Assembly: GCA_027297435.1 (NCBI GenBank)
Contig: JAPUIA010000087.1
Span: 30,606-94,605, forward strand
Length of the DNA: 64,000 nt
Reading direction: 5' to 3'
DNA from: Gammaproteobacteria bacterium
Lineage (GTDB): Bacteria > Pseudomonadota > Gammaproteobacteria > Pseudomonadales > Azotimanducaceae
How positions within the stretch are numbered: the stretch's first letter is position 1; each line of letters starts with the position of its first letter. Below the pieces are notes generated by a model. It made no database searches. It saw only the letters and a list, made by a program, of their open reading frames with translations, and was not told the origin of the DNA. Of the stretch, positions 42,958 to 50,721 are shown in pieces. The position numbers and the translations under genes are program-made.

Positions 42958-43272
42958 ATGAGAATGCACTTAAGCTGGTGTGTACTGGTTTGTGCGCTGT
43001 TTGCCGTGCCCTTGGGCGCCCACCAACGCGACCCGGAACATGCTTGCGCCGCACCGGTGCGGCCGGACAAGAGCGACGCCGTTGCGTGGAATCACTTCGT
43101 CGATCTGGTCGACGAGTACCGCGCCTGCGTCAACCGCTTCGTCGAAAGACACTACGCGGCTTCGGATCGCCATCGGGTGGTCGCGAATTCGGCAACTCGC
43201 GATTGGAGCGGGTTCGTGCGTTCGGAACTGAACGTGCCCGAAGACTTCCCCCACGAGTCGGATCGACGCTAG
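42958..43272 (+). CDS. Small exported protein of unknown function
   Basis: 104 residues with a signal peptide (MRMHLSWCVLVCALFAVPLGA) and a short charged mature domain that contains Cys residues at CAAPVRPDKSD and YRACVNRFVERH, which could form a disulfide. It ends five bases before the convergent RidA gene. Function unknown. Confidence 0.6.
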   Translation: MRMHLSWCVLVCALFAVPLGAHQRDPEHACAAPVRPDKSDAVAWNHFVDLVDEYRACVNRFVERHYAASDRHRVVANSATRDWSGFVRSELNVPEDFPHESDRR

Positions 43273-43276
43273 TCTA

Positions 43277-43768
43277 CTAGTTGCCCGGCCTCGCGAGCAC
43301 GACCTCTATTTCCACCAGCATGCCAGCGCCTGCAAGACCCGCTACCTGCACAGCGGAGCGCGCTGGCAGATTGGGTTGCTTGTCGGTGCCGAAGTGTTGG
43401 ATGTAGGCGCGCATGAAGCCTTGGAAATCCATTCTGCCGTCGAGTTCGGGTACACCGACCAGAAACACGGTCATCTTGACGACGTCGCCAAAGCTCAACT
43501 CAAGCTTGGTAAGCGATGCCTCGATGCGCGCGAACACAGAGTTCGATTGGGCCTCGGTGTCGCCCCAGAATTCGCGGCTGCCTCTCTCAGCGGACGGATC
43601 GGCAGGCGCCGGTACGGTGCCGCTGTGATAGATCAGAGCAGTTCCGGCCGTAACCTCGACGGCTTGAGCGATCGGAAACGTCGAATTGTTGGGCAGCGGG
43701 TAGCGCGTCGTCTCAGCATAGGCGCCGATTGCCATCAGCAGTGGTAACAGCGCTGCGAACTTGATCAT
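43277..43768 (-). CDS. Exported RidA (YjgF/YER057c/UK114) family protein
   Basis: RidA proteins hydrolyse reactive imines and enamines to carbonyl compounds and ammonia. This 163-residue member has a signal peptide (MIKFAALLPLLMAIGAYA), unlike cytosolic RidA. The RidA fold follows: TALIYHSGTVP, VKMTVFLVGVPE, LPARSAVQVAGLAGAGMLVEIEVV. The conserved Arg that binds the substrate carboxylate is visible in PARSAVQV. It is the last gene of the minus-strand run after the flavin amine oxidase and cytochrome, suggesting it handles imines made in the periplasm. Confidence 0.85.
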   Translation of the reverse strand: MIKFAALLPLLMAIGAYAETTRYPLPNNSTFPIAQAVEVTAGTALIYHSGTVPAPADPSAERGSREFWGDTEAQSNSVFARIEASLTKLELSFGDVVKMTVFLVGVPELDGRMDFQGFMRAYIQHFGTDKQPNLPARSAVQVAGLAGAGMLVEIEVVLARPGN

Positions 43769-43785
43769 GTTGGCCTCCTTGCAAA

Positions 43786-44430
43786 TTAGGGAGATAAGGA
43801 ATTGATGTAGCTGACGACGTGATCGATGTCGTCCTCGTCACTCAGCATCGCCACGGAGGCCCGCATCTGCGCGCCCCAAATGTCGCCTGGTTCGGCGCCT
43901 CGGGCACCGGTTTGGTAATTCTCGAGTTGTCGCGCCAGATACCAGTCGCTCTGACCGGAAAGCCGAGGTGCGCTGAGCGATTGGTTGCCTTCACCGTTCA
44001 CCCCGTGGCAGGCTGCGCAGGACGTGTATAGCTTGGCGCCGCGGGCGACATCGCCCATCATGGTGACCAGAGCGGCCCGCTCCGGGACGCGTTCGGCGAA
44101 CGCCAGAACCGAGACGATGCTCTCGTCGTCCAACGCCGCGGCCATCGGTTGCATCTCGCGACCGATGAGGTCGTCGGTGCTGCCGTGGGGTGCACGTAGG
44201 CCGCGTTTGTAGTTCAACAGTTGTCGTTCTATGTACCATGTCGAAAGTACGGACAGGTTGGGGGCGTCCACCGAGCGGTTTCCGGTCAGCTCGACGCCGT
44301 GACAGACCACGCATTGGCGTAAACCTTCGGGAGCTGCAACGATTTCCGGCACGGCAGATGCCGTGCTGCTGAGTATGGCCGACAAGTAGGCCAACCAGCA
44401 CGTCGACGCTCGTCTATGCGTTCGTTGCAT
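43786..44430 (-). CDS. Diheme cytochrome c (c4-like)
   Basis: 214 residues with an N-terminal signal (after a charged MQRTHRRAS) and two CxxCH heme sites: CVVCHGVEL at about residue 37 and CAACHGVNG at about residue 137. Each is followed by the WYIERQLLNYKRG or WYLARQLENYQTG element typical of cytochrome c4 repeats. It overlaps the 3' end of the amine oxidase gene by 17 bases, so it is a strong candidate electron acceptor for that enzyme. Confidence 0.88.
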   Translation of the reverse strand: MQRTHRRASTCWLAYLSAILSSTASAVPEIVAAPEGLRQCVVCHGVELTGNRSVDAPNLSVLSTWYIERQLLNYKRGLRAPHGSTDDLIGREMQPMAAALDDESIVSVLAFAERVPERAALVTMMGDVARGAKLYTSCAACHGVNGEGNQSLSAPRLSGQSDWYLARQLENYQTGARGAEPGDIWGAQMRASVAMLSDEDDIDHVVSYINSLSP

Positions 44431-46006
44431 TGCCTTTCAGCTCCGCCTGCACGCGCTGGTTGACGTCATCCAGCACGTAATGCGCCGAACTCAGCGCGCC
44501 TTCCTGCCAACCTGCGTGAAAGCTGATCTGATCACCCATCAGGTAGTGGCGGCCTTCGGGCCGTTGCAGGCGCTCAAACCAGCGCTGCCGCGCCTCCTCC
44601 GACCATTGCGCCGTACAGCCCATCATGTAGTTCATGCGATGCCACGCCACGCTTACGCCCGTTTCGACGTACTTTCCGTAGCCGGCGTGAATTTTGCTGC
44701 CCTGCTCGATGGCGGTCGCTAACCGTTCGACCGGCGTCAGCCGTGCGTACTCGGCGTTGGTGCCGTCGTTGAAAATATACGCGCCGAGCATGACGCCTTT
44801 TGCATCGTGAATACCGTGGGTCGGGTACCAGATTTGTTCGATCTTCTGGTCGGTCCACGAGATACCGCCATAGATGTTTTGCTTCTCCCAAAAGCGTTCG
44901 GACATCTGCAACCCAATCTTCATGAGCTTGCCGCGCTTCACCGAAGCCATGGCCTCGAGGTAGTCGGCGGGAAAGTTGTTGTGGATGCCGGGTATCAGGT
45001 GCTTGGGAATACAATTCAAGCAATAGTCTGCGTTGATCCGTTTGTTGATGCCTTGGTGGTTGTAGATGACGTCCACGGCCTTGTCGCGGAGCATGATAGA
45101 CTGTACCGGCGCGTTCGTTATGACTGGGCTCTTTAGGTTCTTGGTAAAGCCACGAACGATGTTGTCGTTACCGCCGACGGCCTGCATCATCGGCGAGGCT
45201 TGGTCTTCACCCTCGGCCCAATGCATTTTTATCCGCCAGAAGTCGTGATTCAGAATCTTCCTGAAGTCAAAGGGTGTCTTGTGGACCGCTGGCACCAGCA
45301 TACCGCCGGATTGATAACCGGCCCGTGACGAACCCTGGTAGATGCCCTTCTCGTCGAGGTCGCCGTATGCGCGCAGGAACTGAAAGAAGCGTTCGGCGTC
45401 TTGGTCGGTGAAGGGCGCGTCGAAATCGCGTTGGTTGATCGCCTTGGCCATGAGTTCGGTCATGAACCCGCGCGCGTCGGCGATATACGCCCGCATGCGC
45501 AACGGTTGGCCATCGAAGGCGTTGCTGTCGTGCACCCAGGCGTGACGGTTTTCGTTGACGAACACCTCGAGCGGCACATCCAGGGTTTTACAGTAGTGCA
45601 GCAAGATCTTGTGATGGGCGGGAATTCGCGCCGGACCGGCATTGAAGTAGAGGTTCGGATGATCGTCGAACTCGCACACCTGGCGATGTCCCATCTCGTC
45701 GACGATATCGCCCGAACGTAACGTCATATTGCGGCCGCCGATACGATGCGAGGCTTCGATCACCGTGCAGGTATAACCTGCCCGTTCGAGCTCGTACGCG
45801 CACGCCAACCCGGAAAGCCCTGCGCCGAGAACCACGACGCTGCGACGTAGACTGCCGAGCTCGGTGACGCTCGCCATGGGTGCTGCCAGGGTGACGGCGG
45901 GGATGAGACCGAGACCAATGCTGGCTTGATACACGGCGCTGGAGCCACCGGCGGCGCCAATCCAGTTCAAAAACTCTCGCCGTGAGTACGCGCGTGGCAT
46001 GTTCAA
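44414..46006 (-). CDS. Tat-exported flavin amine oxidase/dehydrogenase
   Basis: A 530-residue FAD enzyme of the monoamine-oxidase fold. The twin-arginine signal is visible as SRREFLNWIGAAGG at residues 8-21. The dinucleotide-binding motif is VVVLGAGLSGLACAYELERA, followed by EASHRIGGRNMTLR. The C-terminus has the FAD-binding YLMGDQISFHAGWQEGAL. Some members of this fold, such as the nicotine enzyme NicA2, pass electrons to a cytochrome c rather than to oxygen. The two flanking cytochrome genes suggest the same here. The amine substrate is unknown. Confidence 0.88.
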   Translation of the reverse strand: MNMPRAYSRREFLNWIGAAGGSSAVYQASIGLGLIPAVTLAAPMASVTELGSLRRSVVVLGAGLSGLACAYELERAGYTCTVIEASHRIGGRNMTLRSGDIVDEMGHRQVCEFDDHPNLYFNAGPARIPAHHKILLHYCKTLDVPLEVFVNENRHAWVHDSNAFDGQPLRMRAYIADARGFMTELMAKAINQRDFDAPFTDQDAERFFQFLRAYGDLDEKGIYQGSSRAGYQSGGMLVPAVHKTPFDFRKILNHDFWRIKMHWAEGEDQASPMMQAVGGNDNIVRGFTKNLKSPVITNAPVQSIMLRDKAVDVIYNHQGINKRINADYCLNCIPKHLIPGIHNNFPADYLEAMASVKRGKLMKIGLQMSERFWEKQNIYGGISWTDQKIEQIWYPTHGIHDAKGVMLGAYIFNDGTNAEYARLTPVERLATAIEQGSKIHAGYGKYVETGVSVAWHRMNYMMGCTAQWSEEARQRWFERLQRPEGRHYLMGDQISFHAGWQEGALSSAHYVLDDVNQRVQAELKGNATNA

Positions 46007-46040
46007 AGACTCCGCGCGGCCGTCCGGAATAGCGGCGTCA

Positions 46041-46418
46041 TCACGGCGTCTGAATGATGAGCTGGTCGAGGGTTTGGGGGTCCAGTGTCGATGGTCCTTC
46101 TGGCAAGCCGTTCAAGGCAAAGATGTATGCCAATAAGTCGGCATACTCGGTGTCGCTCAAAAGACCGGGACTGTCCTGGGGCATCGTCGCGCGCAGCAGG
46201 TCGAACAGCCCACTCACAGGTTGATCGCGCCAAGCCGCGAGAAACGCGTCTTGAAAATAGCCGTCTTCATGGCAACCGGCACAATATTCCTCGTTGAGTT
46301 CCTCCCCGCGGGCAACTTGAGTGGCGGTGAACACGCCGTGCATCGTTGTCGGCGGGTCTTGGGCATGACTCATCGTCCCTATCAACCAGCCGGCGGCTAT
46401 CGACAACAACCATCGCAT
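46041..46418 (-). CDS. Monoheme cytochrome c
   Basis: 125 residues with a signal peptide (MRWLLSIAAGWLIGTMSHA) and one heme-binding CAGCH in NEEYCAGCHEDGYF. The likely methionine ligand is in LLRATMPQDSPG, followed by the typical DLLAYIFALNGLP helix. It is the first gene of the amine-oxidase operon, 34 bases upstream of it, and divergent from the permease gene. Confidence 0.87.
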   Translation of the reverse strand: MRWLLSIAAGWLIGTMSHAQDPPTTMHGVFTATQVARGEELNEEYCAGCHEDGYFQDAFLAAWRDQPVSGLFDLLRATMPQDSPGLLSDTEYADLLAYIFALNGLPEGPSTLDPQTLDQLIIQTP

Positions 46419-46544
46419 ACGCCGAATTGTACCGTATCGGATGTGCGGGTTGGCGTGCGCAGCGGTTACGCGTTCGCAGTAAATTGGCGATACTCACCGA
46501 TCTTTTGTTGCGCGTACCGGCGGGATGCAACGGGTAGTGAGCGC

Positions 46545-47888
46545 TTGAACCGTTCCAAGTTCAGTCCGACCACGGCGGCCGCCGTGGTCGTCGCCAACAT
46601 GATTGGCACCGGTGTCTTCACGAGCCTCGGCTTTCAGCTGTTGGACATACAATCAGGGTTCGTGCTGCTGATGTTGTGGACGATCGGCGGCGTCACTGCG
46701 TTGTGTGGTGCGCTGACCTACGCGGAACTCGGCGCTGCGCTGCCGCGCTCAGGCGGCGAGTATCACTTTCTGACTCAGATCTACCATCCCGGCGTCGGCT
46801 TCGTGTCCGGTTGGGTGTCCGCGACGATCGGCTTTGCAGCACCTACGGCGTTGGCGGCCATCACTTTCGGCGCGTACTTGGGCAAGGTGTTCCCGGACCT
46901 ACCCCGGAACCTGAGCGCGAGCGCCTTGGTACTGGCGTTGACCGTCGTTCACGCGGGCACTAGGCGCAGCAGTGGGGGCGTACAGCGTTGGTTGACCGGT
47001 CTCAAACTGCTATTCATCGTGCTGTTCTGTTTTCTCGGATGGTCGCTGGTCGAGCAAGGCCAGCCGGTGCGCTTCCTGCCGGCGTCCGGCGATGGCGTCC
47101 TACTAACCAGTGGTGCGTTTGCCGTAGCGTTGATCTTTGTGAACTACGCGTACACGGGTTGGAATGCGGCCACCTATCTAACGAGCGAGCTGGACGCTCC
47201 GCAACGGAACTTACCGCGGGTGCTCGCGCTTGGAACGATGGTGGTTGCGGTCTCATACGTGATGCTGAACTTCACCTTCTTGTATGTGGCTCCCATCTCG
47301 GAATTGACCGGCCAGCTCGAGATCGGTTACGTGGCTGCGCAACACATCTTCGGTGCAGACGGCGCACAGATCATGGGGGTGGCGCTGGCTCTACTGCTCG
47401 TCTCGACGGTCAGCGCGATGATCTTGGCAGGACCGCGAGTCCTACACGTGATCGGTCAGGATTTCAGAGCCTTCCGCTGGCTTGCGAAGACCAACGAGCA
47501 TGAGATTCCTACCGTCGCCATCTGGGTGCAATCCGCGCTCGCACTGTTGTTCATATGGACTGCCTCTTTCGAGTCGATACTGGTGTTCGCCGGTTTCACG
47601 CTGGGGGTTAGTACCTTCCTGACCGTCACCGGGGTGTTTGTGCTGCGCTGGCGTCAACCGGCTCTCGAGCGTCCGTTTCGCGTTACCGGCTATCCGCTAC
47701 CGCCGCTCATCTACCTATTGGTGACGGGATGGACGCTTGGGTACATCCTCGTTCAGCGTCCCGAGGAGGGTTGGATGGGATTGTCGCTCATGACGCTAGG
47801 TGGTGTTGTCTATTGGCTGAGCAGCCGCGGGCAACGTGGCCCCAACACCTCAACTCGAGAACGCAACCGCCAGTTGAGGGATTCGTGA
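46545..47888 (+). CDS. APC family amino acid/amine permease
   Basis: A polytopic transporter of 447 residues with about 12 helices. The APC signature is at the N-terminus: AVVVANMIGTGVFTSLGF, then TYAELGAALPRSGGEYHF. The frame is open from 46221, but upstream residues overlap the divergent cytochrome gene and are not hydrophobic. I choose TTG at 46545 (LNRSKFSPTTAAAV), where relatives start. The position beside a periplasmic amine-oxidising operon suggests transport of the amine or its product. Confidence 0.85.
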   Translation: MNRSKFSPTTAAAVVVANMIGTGVFTSLGFQLLDIQSGFVLLMLWTIGGVTALCGALTYAELGAALPRSGGEYHFLTQIYHPGVGFVSGWVSATIGFAAPTALAAITFGAYLGKVFPDLPRNLSASALVLALTVVHAGTRRSSGGVQRWLTGLKLLFIVLFCFLGWSLVEQGQPVRFLPASGDGVLLTSGAFAVALIFVNYAYTGWNAATYLTSELDAPQRNLPRVLALGTMVVAVSYVMLNFTFLYVAPISELTGQLEIGYVAAQHIFGADGAQIMGVALALLLVSTVSAMILAGPRVLHVIGQDFRAFRWLAKTNEHEIPTVAIWVQSALALLFIWTASFESILVFAGFTLGVSTFLTVTGVFVLRWRQPALERPFRVTGYPLPPLIYLLVTGWTLGYILVQRPEEGWMGLSLMTLGGVVYWLSSRGQRGPNTSTRERNRQLRDS

Positions 47889-47968
47889 TCTAGATCGCAC
47901 TTAACCCGCCTTTGAGCAACTAAGCTTCGCTGGTTGCCGGTAACGAATCGAAAATAGGCAGGTTTTCC

Positions 47969-48592
47969 ATGGGTAAGACGTTGGTTTCGCTGGTGTTTAC
48001 GAGCTTGTTACTCGGTGGTTGTGCGACGTTGAGCGAAAGTCAGTGCATCGCCAGCGATTGGCAGACCGTCGGCTACAACGACGGCGCTGCGGGGCGTACC
48101 AGCTCGCAGTTGTTGAAGCATCAGAACGCTTGCGTGAAGCACGGCGTGGTACCGGATCGTGAGGTGTACTTGGTGGGTTGGAATCAAGGCGTCGAAGTTT
48201 ACTGCACGCCGGAAAACGGGTTTGCTCAGGGTGATCGGGGTGCGTCATACGGAAACGTGTGCCCGGACACCCTGAAAGACGCCTTTTACAATGCCTACCA
48301 GCAGGGTCGAGAGCTGTATCTAGCGAAAGCGGAGATTCGCACGTTGGAGAATGCCAAATATTCGAAAGAGCGGCGCCTGGATAGCATCAAACACGAGCTG
48401 TCGCATACCGAAAGCCAGTTGATCGACGACGAACTGACCCCCGTTCAGCGTTACGAACTACTCGATGCGACCAAAGAGCTAGCCAGGGAACAGGGAGAAC
48501 TCGAAGCGGAAGTCGACCAGCTGATCGCCGAGATCGCAGTCAAACGCGACCGGTTGGCCAGCATGAGCGCTACGCTGGCCTACAACTACTGA
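47969..48592 (+). CDS. DUF2799 lipoprotein
   Basis: A 207-residue lipoprotein with lipobox LLGGC (Cys18). The central region has the DUF2799 pattern SDWQTVGYNDGAAGR, HQNACVKHGV and VYLVGWNQGVEVYCTPENGF. The C-terminal 85 residues form a predicted coiled coil rich in Glu and Lys. The role is unknown; the protein is probably anchored to the outer membrane. Its 3' end overlaps the convergent membrane-protein gene by 7 bases. Confidence 0.83.
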   Translation: MGKTLVSLVFTSLLLGGCATLSESQCIASDWQTVGYNDGAAGRTSSQLLKHQNACVKHGVVPDREVYLVGWNQGVEVYCTPENGFAQGDRGASYGNVCPDTLKDAFYNAYQQGRELYLAKAEIRTLENAKYSKERRLDSIKHELSHTESQLIDDELTPVQRYELLDATKELAREQGELEAEVDQLIAEIAVKRDRLASMSATLAYNY

Positions 48593-49029
48593 GCGCTCGT
48601 CGTAGCGCCGGCTGTCTTGAGTGTATAGCCACCACGCACGAGTAAGTACAGCAGCAAGCCCGCGGGCCCAGCCATGAAGGTTGCCAGCAGACAGGGGACG
48701 ACGAACCAGTGGGAGATCCCGCGCTTCTTGGCATCCTCGACTTCCCAGCTACCGACAAAAAGATCGAAGGCGAGATAGTGAATCCAACCGCATAGCAAAA
48801 GCTCCTCGACGGTGAACAGCGCCGCCACCGCAGTCAAGGATCCGAAGCCGGCCCCAACGGGCGCTCGGTCGAGATACATCGCGAAGAAATAGACGTAGAT
48901 GATGCCGATGATCGCCGGTATCACGAGCCGCGCGGCGGCGATTGCGAGTCCTCGGCGCGGCAGCAGGATCAACCCGATCCAGCCAACGCCGGCCAGCAGG
49001 CCACAGAGTGAAAAGACAGTATCAACCAT
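48586..49029 (-). CDS. DUF4281/ABA4-like four-helix membrane protein
   Basis: 147 residues from the ATG at 49029 (MVDTVFSLCGLLAG), preceded by GAGGG. Four hydrophobic segments; the stretch LLCGWIHYLAFDLFVGSWE matches the conserved core of DUF4281, related to plant ABA4. The open frame continues to 49365 but its N-terminal extension is hydrophilic. Function in bacteria is unknown. Confidence 0.75.
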   Translation of the reverse strand: MVDTVFSLCGLLAGVGWIGLILLPRRGLAIAAARLVIPAIIGIIYVYFFAMYLDRAPVGAGFGSLTAVAALFTVEELLLCGWIHYLAFDLFVGSWEVEDAKKRGISHWFVVPCLLATFMAGPAGLLLYLLVRGGYTLKTAGATTSAQ

Positions 49030-49147
49030 GCGCGAGGCCCTCATCGGTCGTGAGATAAGCCAAAATAGAGTCGAATCTCGAGCGCGTCCACCTACCGGCT
49101 GTGATGTTTGACCGCGCACGCTAGATACGCCTCCGTATAGTTGCGCC

Positions 49148-49507
49148 ATGAGATTTAGGTTGTTGAAGGCTCTGATGCTGCTCCTGGCGTTGTCGGGCCA
49201 GACGGTGTTGGCCGCGGTGGATGAGCTGCAGACGATCGTTGTGCTGTGCGCGACGGGTCCGCATTCCACCGCCTTCACACAAGCCTGGCAAACCTGGGTA
49301 GCCGAGCATCCCAATGCGAATATCGCCGAGGTGGTAGACGACGTGGTGCGGCGTGCCGCGACCATACGCTCGTTTGCGCGTGGTGGCGGTTTGGCCAGCG
49401 GCGAGAGGCTCCGAGATGGCGAGGTTCACGCACGCATGACGCGACTCGCCCGGCAAGCAAAAAGTGTGACGCTGAGTCCGCGTAAGGTACGATCCATTCG
49501 CCAGTGA
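49148..49507 (+). CDS. Small exported protein of unknown function
   Basis: 119 residues with a signal peptide (LLKALMLLLALSGQTVLA) and a short mature domain with one Cys (IVVLCATGPHSTAF). The C-terminus is Arg-rich. It lies 18 bases before the acyl-CoA dehydrogenase gene. No family recognised. Confidence 0.6.
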   Translation: MRFRLLKALMLLLALSGQTVLAAVDELQTIVVLCATGPHSTAFTQAWQTWVAEHPNANIAEVVDDVVRRAATIRSFARGGGLASGERLRDGEVHARMTRLARQAKSVTLSPRKVRSIRQ

Positions 49508-49525
49508 CGCGATTGGGGGGAGGTA

Positions 49526-50704
49526 GTGGCAGAACTAGAGACCTTTAGGGAGGCTACGCGAGCCTGGCTGGAAGAGAACTGCCCATCCGGCGCGCGCGGA
49601 CCGGGGCCCATCCCCAACGGCAGTACCAAGATCGAGATCACCGACACCGATACCCGGGTTTGGCTCGAACGCATGATCGAGAAGGGCTGGACGGTACCCT
49701 CATGGCCGACCGAGTACGGCGGTGGGGGCTTGTCCAAGGATGAGTATCTCGTGTTGTTGGAGGAAATGCGGCGTTTGTCCGCGCGACCCCCGTTGTGGAG
49801 CTTTGGTACCAGCATGATCGGTCCGACGCTTCTGGAACTGGGCAGCGAACCACAGAAATCGACCCATTTGCCGCGCATTGCCCGGGCCGAGGTAGAGTGG
49901 TGCCAGGGCTATAGCGAACCGGGGTCTGGTAGCGACCTGGCGAGCTTGCGCACGCGGGCCGAAGACCGGGGCGATCACTTCGTGATCAACGGCCAAAAAA
50001 CCTGGACATCGGGCGCTCACAACGCGGATTGGATGTTCATCTTGGTGCGCACCGATCCTGACGCGCCCAAGCACGAGGGCATCAGCTTCCTGTTGCTGCC
50101 GATGGACCAGCCCGGCGTGACCGTCAAGCCCATTCGGTTGATTTCCGGAGATTCACCGTTCAACGAAACCTTTTTCGATAACGCCATCGCCCAGAAGGCG
50201 GATCTCGTCGGTGAGCTCAACAAGGGGTGGACGGTTGGCAAGCGTCTCTTGCAACACGAACGCTCCGGGATCGAAGCATTGGTGAGTGGCAGTACGGCGG
50301 ATGCTGAATCGGGACTCGTACGGGCGGCGAAACGCAGTTTGGGGGAGGCTTCTGGGCGTATCAGCGACGCGGCTTACCGGGACCAGGTACTTGCCTACGA
50401 GATGAATAACCACGTGTTTCGCCTAGCGCAGCGTCGCGCCGTGGAAGAATCCGATGGCGGCACGCCGGGACCCGTCACTTCGATCTTCAAGGTGTACGGC
50501 AGCGAGCTGCAGCAAACCTACTATGACCTCATGACCAAAATTCGGGGAGTTCAAGGGTTCGGCGCCGGCCGCGATGGGTTCGACGAAGCCGATTTGGAGA
50601 CCACTCGACAGTGGTTGTTCTATCGGGCGTCGTCTATCTACAGCGGCAGCAATGAAATCCAACGTAACATCATTGCCAAACGCGTTCTGGGACTACCGGA
50701 TTGA
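49526..50704 (+). CDS. Acyl-CoA dehydrogenase
   Basis: A 392-residue FAD enzyme that oxidises acyl-CoA thioesters. Family motifs are WCQGYSEPGSGSDLASL (FAD/substrate region), INGQKTWTSGAHNADWM, and the C-terminal YSGSNEIQRNIIAKRVLGLP. The GTG start at 49526 follows a very strong GGGGGGAGG site. The group resembles long-chain and steroid-side-chain ACADs that work as heteromers, but no partner ACAD gene is adjacent. Confidence 0.92.
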   Translation: MAELETFREATRAWLEENCPSGARGPGPIPNGSTKIEITDTDTRVWLERMIEKGWTVPSWPTEYGGGGLSKDEYLVLLEEMRRLSARPPLWSFGTSMIGPTLLELGSEPQKSTHLPRIARAEVEWCQGYSEPGSGSDLASLRTRAEDRGDHFVINGQKTWTSGAHNADWMFILVRTDPDAPKHEGISFLLLPMDQPGVTVKPIRLISGDSPFNETFFDNAIAQKADLVGELNKGWTVGKRLLQHERSGIEALVSGSTADAESGLVRAAKRSLGEASGRISDAAYRDQVLAYEMNNHVFRLAQRRAVEESDGGTPGPVTSIFKVYGSELQQTYYDLMTKIRGVQGFGAGRDGFDEADLETTRQWLFYRASSIYSGSNEIQRNIIAKRVLGLPD

Positions 50705-50721
50705 GTCAAACGGAGGCGACG

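Noticed and set aside
46544..46580. CTTGAACC as a fifth copy of the ECF promoter upstream region
   Set aside because: The first box has a mismatch, lies on the start codon of the permease gene, and no ACYCA follows after 18 bases.
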